From Pseudomonadota bacterium (GTDB lineage: Bacteria; Verrucomicrobiota; Verrucomicrobiia; Limisphaerales; SXTU01): a stretch of DNA of 64,000 nt. Positions 41,982-51,570 of this stretch are shown here, one piece after another. The position numbers and the translations under genes are program-made. The stretch spans positions 1 through 64,000 of the forward strand of contig RFVF01000015.1 of the NCBI GenBank assembly GCA_009922615.1, in the 5' to 3' direction. How positions within the stretch are numbered: the stretch's first letter is position 1; the number at the start of each line of letters is the position of its first letter. The notes beneath the pieces were generated by a model. It saw only the letters and a list, made by a program, of their open reading frames with translations. It searched no databases and was not told the DNA's origin.

Positions 41982-44948
41982 GTGTCCGGCGCTGTATTGA
42001 GCTTCGTTCTGCTTGCCGTGTTGAGCGTGACGAGTCTCAGTGCCGCCGCAGCAGAGGGATTGCCCGAACCTGTGTTTTCGCAAAGATTGGCATGGTGGAG
42101 CCTCCAGCCCGTCCGCAAACCCGTTCCGCCACCCGTGAAGCAATCCGGGTGGTGTCGCACGGAACTCGACCGGTTCGTGCTCGCCAAACTTGAAGCCTCT
42201 GCGTTGCGCCCGGCGACGGAGGCGGACGCGCGGGCTTTGATTCGGCGGTTGAGCTTTGCTCTCGTCGGCCTTCCGCCGAAGCCAGAGGACGTGGAAAGGT
42301 TTGCCGTCGACAAATCCCCGCGCGCGTTTGAGTCGCTCGTGGACTCCCTCCTCGCCAGCCCGCACTTCGGCGAGCGCTGGGCGCGGCACTGGATGGATGT
42401 CGTCCACTACACCGACACCCACGGCTACGAATGGGACGCGCCCGCCAAGCACGCGTGGCGCTACCGCGATTACCTCGTCCGCGCCTTCAACGCCGACGTG
42501 CCGTTCCAGCAACTCATCCTCGAACAGCTCGCCGGTGACCTCCTCCCGCCGCGCGTGGACGCGCAATGTGGCTTGAACGAAAGCCTCCTCGGCCCCATGG
42601 CCATGCGCCTCGGCGAGCGTCGCCACGGCGACAATGCCGCCGCCGAAGGCGTCACGCAGGAAGCCATCGCCAACATCATTGACACCGTCGGCAAGGGTTT
42701 CCTCGGCACCACCGTCGCCTGCGCGCAGTGCCACGACCACAAGCTCGACGCCATCTCCCAGCGCGACTATTACGCACTGGCTGGCATCTTTATGAGCACC
42801 CGCTGGGGCGCGCGCAGCGCGGACGCGGTGGACCCGAACGAGGCTGTGCTCGCCGAACTCCGCCGCCACAAGCAATCGCTGCGCACCGAGTTGGCGAAAC
42901 TCTGGCTCAACTCGCGCGAGCCTTTCGTGGCGAAGCTCATCGCGCTCGCCGTCGACGAGAAACCAACGCCCGCTTTCCCCGACTCGCTTGCGTCGCTCTG
43001 GCGGCAGACGCTTCTCCGCTCGACCAACGGCGTCGCCCTCGCCACCGCGTGGCCGAAGCTGCGCGAGGAGTTTCAGCACGAACGCGAGAAGCGCATCGTC
43101 GCCAACCAGACGAACCTCACCTTGCTCGCCGACTTCACCCGCGCGGGCGCCGAGTGCGGCTGGCGTTGGGATGGCTCCGGCATGAAGCACGGCCTCGTGC
43201 GCGACGGCGAGCCCGTAGTGGCCGACGAGGGCGAGGCCGCGCTCGCGCAACTCCTCCCCGCCGGCCGCTGGTCGCACGCATGGTCGCAGCGGCTCGCGGG
43301 CGCGGTGCGCAGCCCGCTCTTTCCGCCGGACGCGGCGATGATTTTCTCCGCTGGTTACGCGGCCGGACGGCACGCCGCACGCGCGTTCATCGTGGACCAG
43401 GCGTTTCACTCCGAGCGCCTCGCCTTCCTTAACCAGCCGCAGCCCGCATGGCTCACGCTCACTGCTGGCAACTTCGATAAGCTCGCCGGCGGCAATGACA
43501 CCAACCGCAATCGGCGCGTTTATCTCGAGCTCGCCACCAAGTCGCTGAACAACTACTTCCCGCCGCGCACCGGCTACGGCGGCTTGAAGGAGAGCGATGT
43601 GACCGACGAGCGCTCGTGGTTCGGTCTGACGCGCGTTTACCAGCACACCGCCGGCAGAGGTCCGCAGGATGAACTCGCGCGCTTCGCTCCGCTCTTCGCC
43701 AGCGAGGCCGCGCCAGAGTCGAAGGAGCAACTCGCCGCGCGCTTTGCCGACGTGTTGCACGCCGCCGTGACGCGCTGGGCCGAGGACCGCTGCGACAGCG
43801 AGGACGTTCGCCTGCTCAACGAGGCGCTCGCCGCCAAGTGGCTGCCGAACGAATACACCAACGCCACGCTCGCGCCGCTCGTCGCCGCCTATCGCGCGAC
43901 CGAGAAACGCCTCCAGCCCGACCGCACCATCGGTTCGGCGGACGATTGGAACGAGGCGCGCAACGAACGCCTCAGCGTGCGCGGCGCCTACACCGAGTTC
44001 GCCGACGCCGTGCCGCGCGGGAACATCCGGCTCCTCGGCGGCCCGGCCCCGCGCGACGTTGCCGACGCCAGCGGCCGGCTCGAACTCGCCCGCAGCATCG
44101 CCAGCGACGCGAACCCGCTCACCGCGCGCGTCTTCGTGAACCGCGTCTGGCTCCACCTCTTCGGCGAGGGCCTCGTGCTCACGCCGGACGATTTCGGCCA
44201 TCTCGGCGAGAAGCCCGTTCATCCCGAGTTACTCGACTACCTCGCCGCGCGCTTCGTGGCCGAGGGCTGGTCGCTCAAGAAACTCGTCCGCCTCATGGTC
44301 ACGTCCGCAACGTGGCGGCAGGCCAGCACCACGAGCGCGGCGGCGCTCACCAAGGATGCGGAGAACCGCCTGTGGCATCACTTCCCGCCGCAGCGCCTCG
44401 ACGCTGAGTGCATCCGCGACGCGCTGCTCGCCGTGTCGGGCCGCCTCGACCCGATGCTGGGCGGCGAGCCGATTGACCCGTATCGCACCGCGCAGGACGC
44501 GGCGAAACGGCTCTTCAGCGGCCCGCTCGATGGCCTCGGCCGCCGCAGCCTCTATTTGAAGATGACCTTGATGGAGCCACCGAAGTTTCTCGCGCTCTTT
44601 AATCAGCCGATTCCCAAGCTCACCACCGGCAAGCGCGACGTGACCAACGTCCCCGACCAGGCGCTCGCGTTGCTCAACGACCCGTTCGTCCTCGCGATGG
44701 CCAGGCACTGGGGCGACCGCGTGCTCAAGGACGGCGCGGCCACTCCCGAGGCGCGGGCCAAGACGATGTTCGTCACCGCGCTTGGTCGTCCGCCGCGCGA
44801 CGAGGAGTTGTTGCGGCTCGTGAAGCTCGCGTCGCGCTCGGCGGAATTGCACAGCCTCGCGCCCGGCGCGCTCATGACCTGCGCGCCCGTGTGGCATGAC
44901 GTGGCGCACGCGCTGTTCAACGTGAAGGAGTTCATCTATGTCCACTAA
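41982..44948 (+). CDS. DUF1549/DUF1553 domain-containing exported protein (PVC)
   Basis: This protein has about 988 residues from the GTG at 41982 (a TTG at 41928 would add 18); a signal segment follows (AVLSFVLLAVLSVTSL). DUF1549 occupies about 50-280: ELDRFVLAKLEA, IRRLSFALVGLPP, WARHWMDVVHYTDTHGYEWD in part, and CAQCHDHKLDAISQRDYY, which contains a CxxCH motif but is a family-conserved segment rather than proven heme binding. DUF1553 occupies about 690-970: ARVFVNRVWLHLFGEGLV in part, HPELLDYLAARF, LYLKMTL and FNVKEFIYVH at the end. The usual N-terminal cytochrome c domain of longer homologues is missing. It overlaps the DUF1501 gene by 11 bases, the standard PVC pairing. Biochemical role unknown. 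Confidence 0.92.
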   Translation: MSGAVLSFVLLAVLSVTSLSAAAAEGLPEPVFSQRLAWWSLQPVRKPVPPPVKQSGWCRTELDRFVLAKLEASALRPATEADARALIRRLSFALVGLPPKPEDVERFAVDKSPRAFESLVDSLLASPHFGERWARHWMDVVHYTDTHGYEWDAPAKHAWRYRDYLVRAFNADVPFQQLILEQLAGDLLPPRVDAQCGLNESLLGPMAMRLGERRHGDNAAAEGVTQEAIANIIDTVGKGFLGTTVACAQCHDHKLDAISQRDYYALAGIFMSTRWGARSADAVDPNEAVLAELRRHKQSLRTELAKLWLNSREPFVAKLIALAVDEKPTPAFPDSLASLWRQTLLRSTNGVALATAWPKLREEFQHEREKRIVANQTNLTLLADFTRAGAECGWRWDGSGMKHGLVRDGEPVVADEGEAALAQLLPAGRWSHAWSQRLAGAVRSPLFPPDAAMIFSAGYAAGRHAARAFIVDQAFHSERLAFLNQPQPAWLTLTAGNFDKLAGGNDTNRNRRVYLELATKSLNNYFPPRTGYGGLKESDVTDERSWFGLTRVYQHTAGRGPQDELARFAPLFASEAAPESKEQLAARFADVLHAAVTRWAEDRCDSEDVRLLNEALAAKWLPNEYTNATLAPLVAAYRATEKRLQPDRTIGSADDWNEARNERLSVRGAYTEFADAVPRGNIRLLGGPAPRDVADASGRLELARSIASDANPLTARVFVNRVWLHLFGEGLVLTPDDFGHLGEKPVHPELLDYLAARFVAEGWSLKKLVRLMVTSATWRQASTTSAAALTKDAENRLWHHFPPQRLDAECIRDALLAVSGRLDPMLGGEPIDPYRTAQDAAKRLFSGPLDGLGRRSLYLKMTLMEPPKFLALFNQPIPKLTTGKRDVTNVPDQALALLNDPFVLAMARHWGDRVLKDGAATPEARAKTMFVTALGRPPRDEELLRLVKLASRSAELHSLAPGALMTCAPVWHDVAHALFNVKEFIYVH

Positions 44949-46383
44949 AGCTGGCGTCTCCGCAAACCCACTTTGCCCTGGTCGTCTTTCCCCAGGCGCT
45001 ACGCGTCGCAGCTTTCTCCAGCAATCCAGCCTCGGCTTCGGCTGGCTCGCCTTCGCCGGGTTGGCCAACCGCCTTGCCAGCGCGGAGTCACGCCGTGCTC
45101 AGGCTCACTTCGCTCCGCGCGTCAAGCACGTCATCTTCCTCTTCATGGATGGCGGCGTGTCGCACGTGGACACCTTCGACCCGAAACCCGAGCTGATGAA
45201 GCGCAACGGCCAGCCCGCGCAGTGGCGCGCCGACGAGCTTTCCCAAAGCGTCAGCGCGAACCGCAAGTGGCTGAAGAATCTCTGGGAGTTCAAACAACGC
45301 GGCCAGTCTGGCCTGTGGGTGAGCGACCTGTTGCCGCACATCGCGAGTGTCGCGGACGAACTCTGCGTCGTGCGCTCGATGGTCGGCGAGACGCCGTTGC
45401 ACGGTGCGCAGAGCCTGTTGCTGCACACCGGCCGCAGCATTGGCGCGGCGCCGAGCCTCGGCTCGTGGGTTTCCTACGGCCTCGGCACGGAGAACGAGCA
45501 GCTTCCGAGCTACATGCTGCTCAACAATGACTGGGTGCCCAACGGCGGTTCGCAGAACTTCGCCAGCTCCTTCCTCCCCGCGACGCACCAGGCTACGCCT
45601 GTCCGTGCGAAGGGCCGGCCCGTGGACAACATCACGCCCGCCGACCCTGCCGCCTTGCAGCGCGCGAAGCTGGACTTCCTCCACGAACAGGACTCGGCCT
45701 CCGCGAAGTCCCTCGGCGGTTCCGACGCCGTCGAGTCCGCCATCAAAAACTACGAGACCGCCGCGCGGATGCAGTCGCTCGTGCCTTCGCTTTGCGATGT
45801 CAGTGGTGAAAGCCCCGAGACACTGCGGCTATACGGCGTGGACCGTGCAAATGACTTCGACAAGTTCTACGCGCTCCAATGCCTGCGCGCCCGCCGCATG
45901 ATCGAGGCGGGAGTTCGCTTTGTCGAAATCACCTGCCCGAACACGCACGGGAACAATTCACCGTGGGACCAGCACGGCGAGCTGCGCAAGCGCCACGAGG
46001 AGAACGCCCGGATCACTGACCAGCCCGTCGCCGCGCTCATCCGCGACCTCAAAGCGCGCGGCCTGCTCGACGAGACACTTATCCTCTGGGCTGGCGAGAT
46101 GGGCCGCACGCCGCATTCGGCAGGCACGGACGGACGCGACCACCACGTCAGCGGCTACACCATCTTCATGGCCGGCGGCGGCGTGCGCGGCGGGATGACC
46201 TATGGCACGACGGACGAGATGGGCATGAGCGCCGTCGAGCATCGCGTGGACATCCACGACCTCCACGCGACCATCCTTCACCAGCTCGGTCTGCATCACG
46301 AGCGACTCACCTTCCGTTTCGGCGGCCGCGACCAGCGACTCACGGACGTGCATGGCCACGTCATTGAGGACATCCTTGGTTGA
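44938..46383 (+). CDS. DUF1501 domain-containing protein (Tat-exported)
   Basis: This 481-residue protein has a Tat-type leader TRRSFLQQSSLGFGWLAFAG around residues 22-42. The body carries HVIFLFMDGGVSHVDTFDPKPEL in pieces, MLLHTG-type segments, FVEITCPNTHGNNSPWDQHG in part, TLILWAGEMGRTPHSAG, GRDHHVSGYTIFMAGGG and HRVDIHDLHATILHQLG. The conserved Asp and His arrangement places it in the alkaline phosphatase-like superfamily (DUF1501/sulfatase-like fold), but no catalytic nucleophile is established. Its start lies inside the DUF1549/1553 gene, so the pair is translationally linked. Confidence 0.94.
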   Translation: MSTKAGVSANPLCPGRLSPGATRRSFLQQSSLGFGWLAFAGLANRLASAESRRAQAHFAPRVKHVIFLFMDGGVSHVDTFDPKPELMKRNGQPAQWRADELSQSVSANRKWLKNLWEFKQRGQSGLWVSDLLPHIASVADELCVVRSMVGETPLHGAQSLLLHTGRSIGAAPSLGSWVSYGLGTENEQLPSYMLLNNDWVPNGGSQNFASSFLPATHQATPVRAKGRPVDNITPADPAALQRAKLDFLHEQDSASAKSLGGSDAVESAIKNYETAARMQSLVPSLCDVSGESPETLRLYGVDRANDFDKFYALQCLRARRMIEAGVRFVEITCPNTHGNNSPWDQHGELRKRHEENARITDQPVAALIRDLKARGLLDETLILWAGEMGRTPHSAGTDGRDHHVSGYTIFMAGGGVRGGMTYGTTDEMGMSAVEHRVDIHDLHATILHQLGLHHERLTFRFGGRDQRLTDVHGHVIEDILG

Positions 46384-46530
46384 ACTCGAATTGCGAAGTT
46401 AAACCCCGAAAGGGCGCAAAGAACCCAAGGAAGACGAGGCGGAGCTGCCTGGACTGGGGGCTTTTTCTAACCGTCCGGTGAATCAGAAATGGGTTTTCGT
46501 CGAACAGTTCACCCGTCAAGCTGCGCCAGT

Positions 46531-47520
46531 ATGATCCATCGATTTCAATTTGCGGTGCTCTTCGCGCTTGCACTCGCCACCAGTGCGTCCGCGCAAATCA
46601 AGGTCCCCAAGGCCCAGTTTCAGGGCGATTACTTTGGTGAGATGGGCCGGTCGTTTTGCGTTGTGCTCGAGGTGGACACCAAGGCCCGGGCGCTGGTCGT
46701 GAAGCGTGACCGCGACGGCGAGCGTGTGCGCGTGCCGATCAAGGACGACACCGAGCTGCATTTCCGCGACTCGTGGGGCGAGTTGAGCGACTACTTTCCT
46801 GGCCAGCATGTCATGCTCTTCATGTATGTGGACGAGGATAAGAACTGGACTTATCCGCGCGCCGTGCAGGACGACCTGCACGTCTCGGCCCGGCACGGGT
46901 GGTTCGCCACCGTCACGAAGATTGACCGGGCCAACGGGATCTATTTCACCCATCGCGAGGAGAAGAACAAAGAGGGCAAAGTTACCAAGTCCGAGGACAA
47001 GGAATACCGCTTCAGCCCGGCGGTGAAAGTGTGGAAGGGCGCGATGCCCACGGGCATCGAGGGTTTGCAGGTCGGGGACGAAGTCATCCAGCAATTGGTC
47101 GAGGAGGCGGGCAAACTGGTCGCCGTGGAAATCGCGGACCGCAAGGGCGATGACGCGATTCGCGCCGCGCAGGACGCTCGTCACAAGCAAACCGAAGAAC
47201 AGCTCGGCCTGCCCGCGTATGTGACCGATGTGGAGGTGCTGTCCGGCTCGCTCACCGCCACCGTGGCGTGGAGCAGCGCAGCCCGCGCGCGGGAGTTGAA
47301 GCCGGGCGACGTGGTGACAGTGATGCCGGTGGATGGCACCAAATCTTTCGCCGCCGCTGTCACGGCTTCGCTGCCGGTGGATTCACGGCAGCGTCTTCAA
47401 TTCGTGATCAACGCCCGGGTGGCGGGACGGCTTGCGCCGGGACAATCCTTGCGCATTTTCCTGCCTGGCACGGGCCCCGCCGTGCCCACCGGCCGCGCTG
47501 GTGTGCTGGAGGCCCGTTGA
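46531..47520 (+). CDS. Exported protein of unknown function, beta-rich
   Basis: This protein has 329 residues from the ATG at 46531, giving signal peptide MIHRFQFAVLFALALATSAS (cleavage near SASA-QIK). I do not recognise a family. Visible features are several short OB-like or SH3-like segments: RALVVKRDRDGERVRVPI, ELSDYFPGQHVMLFMY in part, HGWFATVTKIDRANGIYFTH in part, VWKGAMPTGIEGLQVGDEV in part. The alternation of strands with KxGDxV-type turns suggests repeated small beta barrels. A Lys/Glu-rich linker lies at about 145-160. The NHL gene follows 52 bases downstream on the same strand. Confidence 0.75.
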   Translation: MIHRFQFAVLFALALATSASAQIKVPKAQFQGDYFGEMGRSFCVVLEVDTKARALVVKRDRDGERVRVPIKDDTELHFRDSWGELSDYFPGQHVMLFMYVDEDKNWTYPRAVQDDLHVSARHGWFATVTKIDRANGIYFTHREEKNKEGKVTKSEDKEYRFSPAVKVWKGAMPTGIEGLQVGDEVIQQLVEEAGKLVAVEIADRKGDDAIRAAQDARHKQTEEQLGLPAYVTDVEVLSGSLTATVAWSSAARARELKPGDVVTVMPVDGTKSFAAAVTASLPVDSRQRLQFVINARVAGRLAPGQSLRIFLPGTGPAVPTGRAGVLEAR

Positions 47521-47572
47521 GCAGATCTGCATTTGCATTTCCCTGCACTGAGTTCTACAAACCTCCCAAGCA

Positions 47573-48559
47573 ATGAAACTGACCGCACACTCACCCAACC
47601 TCATGACGCATTTCTCCCGAACAATGCTGGCTTTGGCCGCCTGCGGCACGCTGGCGCTGGCCGCTGAATTGAAGTTCGCCATCACGCCCAATTTCTTCGA
47701 CGCCAAGCCCGGCGATCAGCCCATCGGGGCGTGCCACGGCGGATTGGTCATCGACAAGGCCGGCAATCATTACGTCACCACGGACACCAAACGCGGCATT
47801 CTGGTCTTCTCACCAGCCGGCAAGTTCCTGCGCGCTTTTGGCCCGTCCCACATCCATGGGTTGGAAATCCGGGAAGAGCAGGGCGTGGAATACATCTACG
47901 GGGCCCGGCCAACGCAGCACGAGGTGATCAAGCTCAAGCTCGACGGCGAGCAGCTGTGGTCCATCGGGACGCCGGCCGACCCGGAGATTTACAAGGTGGG
48001 CGTCAACTTCAACCCGTGCGCCGTCACGGTCGGTCCGGATGGCTCCATTTACGCTGCCGACGGTTACGGTGCGAACTACGTGGTCAAGTTTGACAAGGAT
48101 CGCAAGTTCGTGAAGGCCTTTGGCGGTCGGGGTGTGGAGGAAGGGAAGTTCAACACCTGCCACGGCATCGCCCTCGACACGCGCGGTGAGAAGCCGCTGT
48201 TGCTCGTCTGCAACCGCAACAACAACCGCGTAGAGCACTGGGACCTCGATGGCAATTTCGTGAAGGTCATCCAAAAAAATCTGCGGATGCCCGCCGCCGT
48301 TCACATTCGCGGTGACTACGCGGTTTTTCCGGAGTTGCAGGGGCGGGTCACAGTGCTGAACAAGGACGGCAGCATCGCGGCTCAGGTGGGCGACAATCCC
48401 AATCCAAAGCAGCGTGCGGCCTTTGGCCTGCCGCAGGACCAATGGACGGATGGTATCTGCAATTCACCTCACGGTGCGTCCATGGACAAGGACGGCAACC
48501 TGCTCGTTGCGGAGTGGAGCCAGTTCGGCCACCTGCACAAGTTCAGCCGGGTTAAGTAA
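47573..48559 (+). CDS. Exported NHL-repeat / six-bladed propeller protein
   Basis: This 328-residue protein has a signal peptide near residues 11-30 (THFSRTMLALAACGTLALA in part). The propeller carries NHL/SMP-30-like blades: GLVIDKAGNHYVTTDTKRGI, GPDGSIYAADGYGANYVVKF, HGIALDTRGEKPLLLVCNRN, VEHWDLDGNF, SPHGASMDKDGNLLVAEW, each with the Gly-Asp/Asn turn of NHL blades. Homologues with this layout are annotated as NHL or peptidyl-alpha-hydroxyglycine lyase-like proteins; no activity can be claimed. ATG at 47573 used; 47603 is an alternative. It ends 11 bases before the stop of the convergent rapA-like gene. Confidence 0.85.
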   Translation: MKLTAHSPNLMTHFSRTMLALAACGTLALAAELKFAITPNFFDAKPGDQPIGACHGGLVIDKAGNHYVTTDTKRGILVFSPAGKFLRAFGPSHIHGLEIREEQGVEYIYGARPTQHEVIKLKLDGEQLWSIGTPADPEIYKVGVNFNPCAVTVGPDGSIYAADGYGANYVVKFDKDRKFVKAFGGRGVEEGKFNTCHGIALDTRGEKPLLLVCNRNNNRVEHWDLDGNFVKVIQKNLRMPAAVHIRGDYAVFPELQGRVTVLNKDGSIAAQVGDNPNPKQRAAFGLPQDQWTDGICNSPHGASMDKDGNLLVAEWSQFGHLHKFSRVK

Positions 48560-48570
48560 CCTGCGACCGG

Positions 48571-51405
48571 TCAGCCCGGCCCGCGGCGGATGAGTCGCAC
48601 GGCGTCGAGCCGGAGGCGGGCGTGACGCAAGTGCTCGGTGAGTGACGCCTGCTGCGCGGCGAGCGCCGCCACTTCCTCGGGCCGCACGTTGGGGTTCACC
48701 CGCTGTAGCGCCGTCAGTCGCGCGATTTCGCGGTCCAGTTGCTCGTTCATCCGCTGCGTCGCCTGTGCAGTGAGCACGTCCACGCGTTGGTTTGCCAGCG
48801 TCCCGGCGCGTTCCACCAGATAAGGCAGCAGCTCGTCCCGCAGACCGGGCAAATCCAGCAGCGCATGCACGTCGCCCGGCTTGAGCGCGCGGGTGAAGGC
48901 AACGGCATCCCAAGTGCCGCTCTCGTCCTGGCCCGCGTGATCCACGAGCACGCGGACAGGCGTCGGAGGCAGGAAGCGATCCACGTGCAACTCGGGCGGC
49001 GCGATGCACTCCAGGACGAACACCGCCTCCAGATACAGCGCGCGGACCTTCGCATCTGGCCAGTGGGCCACGCTGCTGTTGCCGGCTTCCGCGCCGAGCA
49101 GCAAGTCCAGCGCGCCCGTCACGAGCGGATGATCCCAGCTCAGGAATTGCATTTCCTCCCGTGCCAGTGCGCGCGCCCGGTCGGCGGTCACGGTCAGGCC
49201 GTCCGTGGGCAATCCCGGAAACGAATCGGCAAACACGCCCGCCGAGCCGAGCCGGTAGGTGCGCGGCCACAGCTCCTCGACGTGCAGGCCGTAATGGTCG
49301 AAGACCGCGAGCAGAAATGTGTCCAGCGCGCGGTCCGCGTCCTGTCGGCGAATTTCCGCGATGACCGGTGTGGCCACCTCGGGCCGGAAGGAATTGAGTT
49401 CCAGCAGCCGGTCGCGGCCTTGTTCGAGCCGCGTGGAAAGTTCACTTGCCGCCTGTCGCGTTGCATCGATCAACTGCGCCAGCTCTGCCCGGTTCTGCGT
49501 TTCATGAAAGTCCTGTGCCAAGTCGCGAACTTGCCCGCCGAAGCGCTCCCGCAGCTCGCGCCCGCCGCGAAGGTTGCGCGCGAAGGCGTTCATCCCCTCC
49601 GCATACCAGCGTGCCACCACTTCCTGCGGACTGCCCGTGGTGAACGGCACGTGGATGTGGATTTCCGCCGTCTGTCCGATGCGGTCTAGCCGTCCGATGC
49701 GCTGCTCCAGCAGCTCGGGATCGAACGGCAAATCAAACAGCACGAGGTGATGGGCGAACTGGAAGTTGCGCCCCTCGCCGCCGATTTCCGAGCAAAGCAA
49801 CAGCCGCGCGCCGTCGTCCTCGGCAAACCACGCGGCGTTCCGGTCCCGCTGCACCAGCGGCAGTCCTTCGTGGAACAGCGCGACCTTGAGGTTCACCGCC
49901 TGGCGCAACGCGGCGTCGAGTGCAAGGACCTTGGCCTGCGTGCGGCAGATCAGCAGCACCTTGGCCGTCGGCTCCGCGCGCAGAAATTCCACCAGCCACG
50001 CCACCCGCGGATCAGCGCGGAAGTCCGGCGTGAACGCACCCGCGTCGGTGTCGTGCGCGAATTCATCGGCCAGCCGGTCCAGCAAGCGCGTGGCATCCGG
50101 CGGCGCGGCCAGCGGTTGCAGGTGGACGACTCGTTGCGGAAAGCCCCGCATCGCGCTGCGGGTGTTGCGAAACATCACGCGCCCCGGCCCGTGCTGATCA
50201 ATCAAGTCGCGCAACAGTTCTTCGCGCAACGCGGCCTCGCCGGCTGCAATGCGCGCCAGCTTCGCCTGCACGACACTGGTCTCGACTTTCAAAATCTCCG
50301 CGAGCCGGATCGCCTCGGTTGCGTGGAGCGGCTGGTGATTCAGCAACTGGCCCGCGATGCTTGCCACCTCGCGATAGTGCCCGGACTCCTGCACGAACGC
50401 GGGCAGGTCGTTGTAGCGATCGGGGTCCAGCAGGCGCAGCCGGGCGAAATGGCTCGCGAGGCCGAGTTGTTCCGGCGTCGCGGTGAGCAGCAGCAGGCCG
50501 GGCGTCTGGCGCCCGAGCGCCTCAACCAACGCGTATTCGGGACTCACGGCCTCGGGGCTCCAGCCGAGATGATGCGCCTCGTCCACCACCACGATGTCCC
50601 AACCCGCTGCGAGCGCCTGCTGACGACGGCGTTCATTCCCCGCAAGCCAGCCGATGCCCCCCAGCACAAGCTGGTCATCGAGGAAAGGATTGGCGTCCGA
50701 CTGGTTCGCCTCAATGGCGGCACACCGTTCCTCATCGAACAGGTGAAACCACAAATTGAAGCGGCGCAACAGCTCGACGAACCACTGATGAATCAGCGGC
50801 TCCGGCACAAGAATCAGTGCCCGTCGCACGCGGCCCGTCTGCAACAGCCGGTGTAAGATCAGGCACGCTTCGATGGTTTTGCCCAGGCCCACTTCATCCG
50901 CGAGCAACACCCGCGGGGCGAGCCGGCCGGCCACTTCGGCGGCGAGGTAGAGTTGATGCGGCAGCAGATCAATGCGACCGCCCGCGAAGCCGCGCACTGG
51001 CGACTGCCGCCGCCGATGCTGCACGCGCAGCGCAGCGAACCGCAGGTCGAACACCGTCGGGGGATCCACCAGCCCGTTGGCCAGCCGCGCTTCGGGCCGG
51101 TTGAACGGCAGCGTGTCGCTCAACTCGGTTTCACACAGCCGTCCGTCCGCGCCGTGATAGGTAAGCAGCCCCGCGAGTTCCGTGAGCGATTGCACGATCA
51201 GGCTGGCACCGTCGCGGCTGCGGATGCGATCGCCATTTCGGAACCGCACCCGGCGCAGTGGCGCGTTGTCCACGGCGTAGGTGCGGGTTTCGCTGGCGGC
51301 GGCGAAGGCCAGCGTGACCGCGCGGTCCGTGACCGATTGCACTGCGCCCAGCCCGAGCTCCGGCTCGGTCTCGCTCATCCATCTTTGGCCAATCTGAAAC
51401 GACAT
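48571..51405 (-). CDS. rapA: RapA-like SNF2/DEAD family ATPase (RNA polymerase-associated)
   Basis: This 944-residue protein is close to E. coli RapA in length. The N-terminal part (1-110) has the small beta domains expected of the RapA N-terminus (IGQRWMSETEPELGLGAV in part). The SNF2 ATPase core has Walker A LLADEVGLGKTIEACLIL (about 165-182), DEAH box VVDEAHHLGW (about 270), motif III LLLTATPEQLG, and in the second lobe FHEGLPLVQRD, LLLCSEIGGEGRNFQFAHHLV in pieces and QRIGRLDRIGQTAEI with the Arg fingers. The C-terminal region (650-944) is RapA-specific. RapA recycles stalled RNA polymerase after transcription. The ATG at 51405 precedes the first conserved segment; upstream frame is non-homologous. 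Transcribed divergently from the cytochrome protein. Confidence 0.92.
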   Translation of the reverse strand: MSFQIGQRWMSETEPELGLGAVQSVTDRAVTLAFAAASETRTYAVDNAPLRRVRFRNGDRIRSRDGASLIVQSLTELAGLLTYHGADGRLCETELSDTLPFNRPEARLANGLVDPPTVFDLRFAALRVQHRRRQSPVRGFAGGRIDLLPHQLYLAAEVAGRLAPRVLLADEVGLGKTIEACLILHRLLQTGRVRRALILVPEPLIHQWFVELLRRFNLWFHLFDEERCAAIEANQSDANPFLDDQLVLGGIGWLAGNERRRQQALAAGWDIVVVDEAHHLGWSPEAVSPEYALVEALGRQTPGLLLLTATPEQLGLASHFARLRLLDPDRYNDLPAFVQESGHYREVASIAGQLLNHQPLHATEAIRLAEILKVETSVVQAKLARIAAGEAALREELLRDLIDQHGPGRVMFRNTRSAMRGFPQRVVHLQPLAAPPDATRLLDRLADEFAHDTDAGAFTPDFRADPRVAWLVEFLRAEPTAKVLLICRTQAKVLALDAALRQAVNLKVALFHEGLPLVQRDRNAAWFAEDDGARLLLCSEIGGEGRNFQFAHHLVLFDLPFDPELLEQRIGRLDRIGQTAEIHIHVPFTTGSPQEVVARWYAEGMNAFARNLRGGRELRERFGGQVRDLAQDFHETQNRAELAQLIDATRQAASELSTRLEQGRDRLLELNSFRPEVATPVIAEIRRQDADRALDTFLLAVFDHYGLHVEELWPRTYRLGSAGVFADSFPGLPTDGLTVTADRARALAREEMQFLSWDHPLVTGALDLLLGAEAGNSSVAHWPDAKVRALYLEAVFVLECIAPPELHVDRFLPPTPVRVLVDHAGQDESGTWDAVAFTRALKPGDVHALLDLPGLRDELLPYLVERAGTLANQRVDVLTAQATQRMNEQLDREIARLTALQRVNPNVRPEEVAALAAQQASLTEHLRHARLRLDAVRLIRRGPG

Positions 51406-51570
51406 GGGTGTGTCTGGAACCGCGTTTGCAAACGAGTTCTCCCGTTCGCCGCCGCAGAATAAAGGTGCTGTTTCCACTTGGCGATTCCATCCGCCGACAG
51501 GTTTACCGGCTTGCCGAAGCCCGCCCGGCGAATACGCTCGTTCCGATCACGTCCGAACGTGCCTGTAATA

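Noticed and set aside
42700-42760. CxxCH motif in the DUF1549 protein as a cytochrome c heme site
   Set aside because: The CAQCHDHK segment is a conserved part of DUF1549 itself and the separate cytochrome c domain of longer homologues is absent, so heme binding is not claimed.
46384-46530. Gap between the DUF1501 gene and the next exported protein, checked for RNA or promoter elements
   Set aside because: No dyad, tRNA-like fold or convincing promoter was visible.
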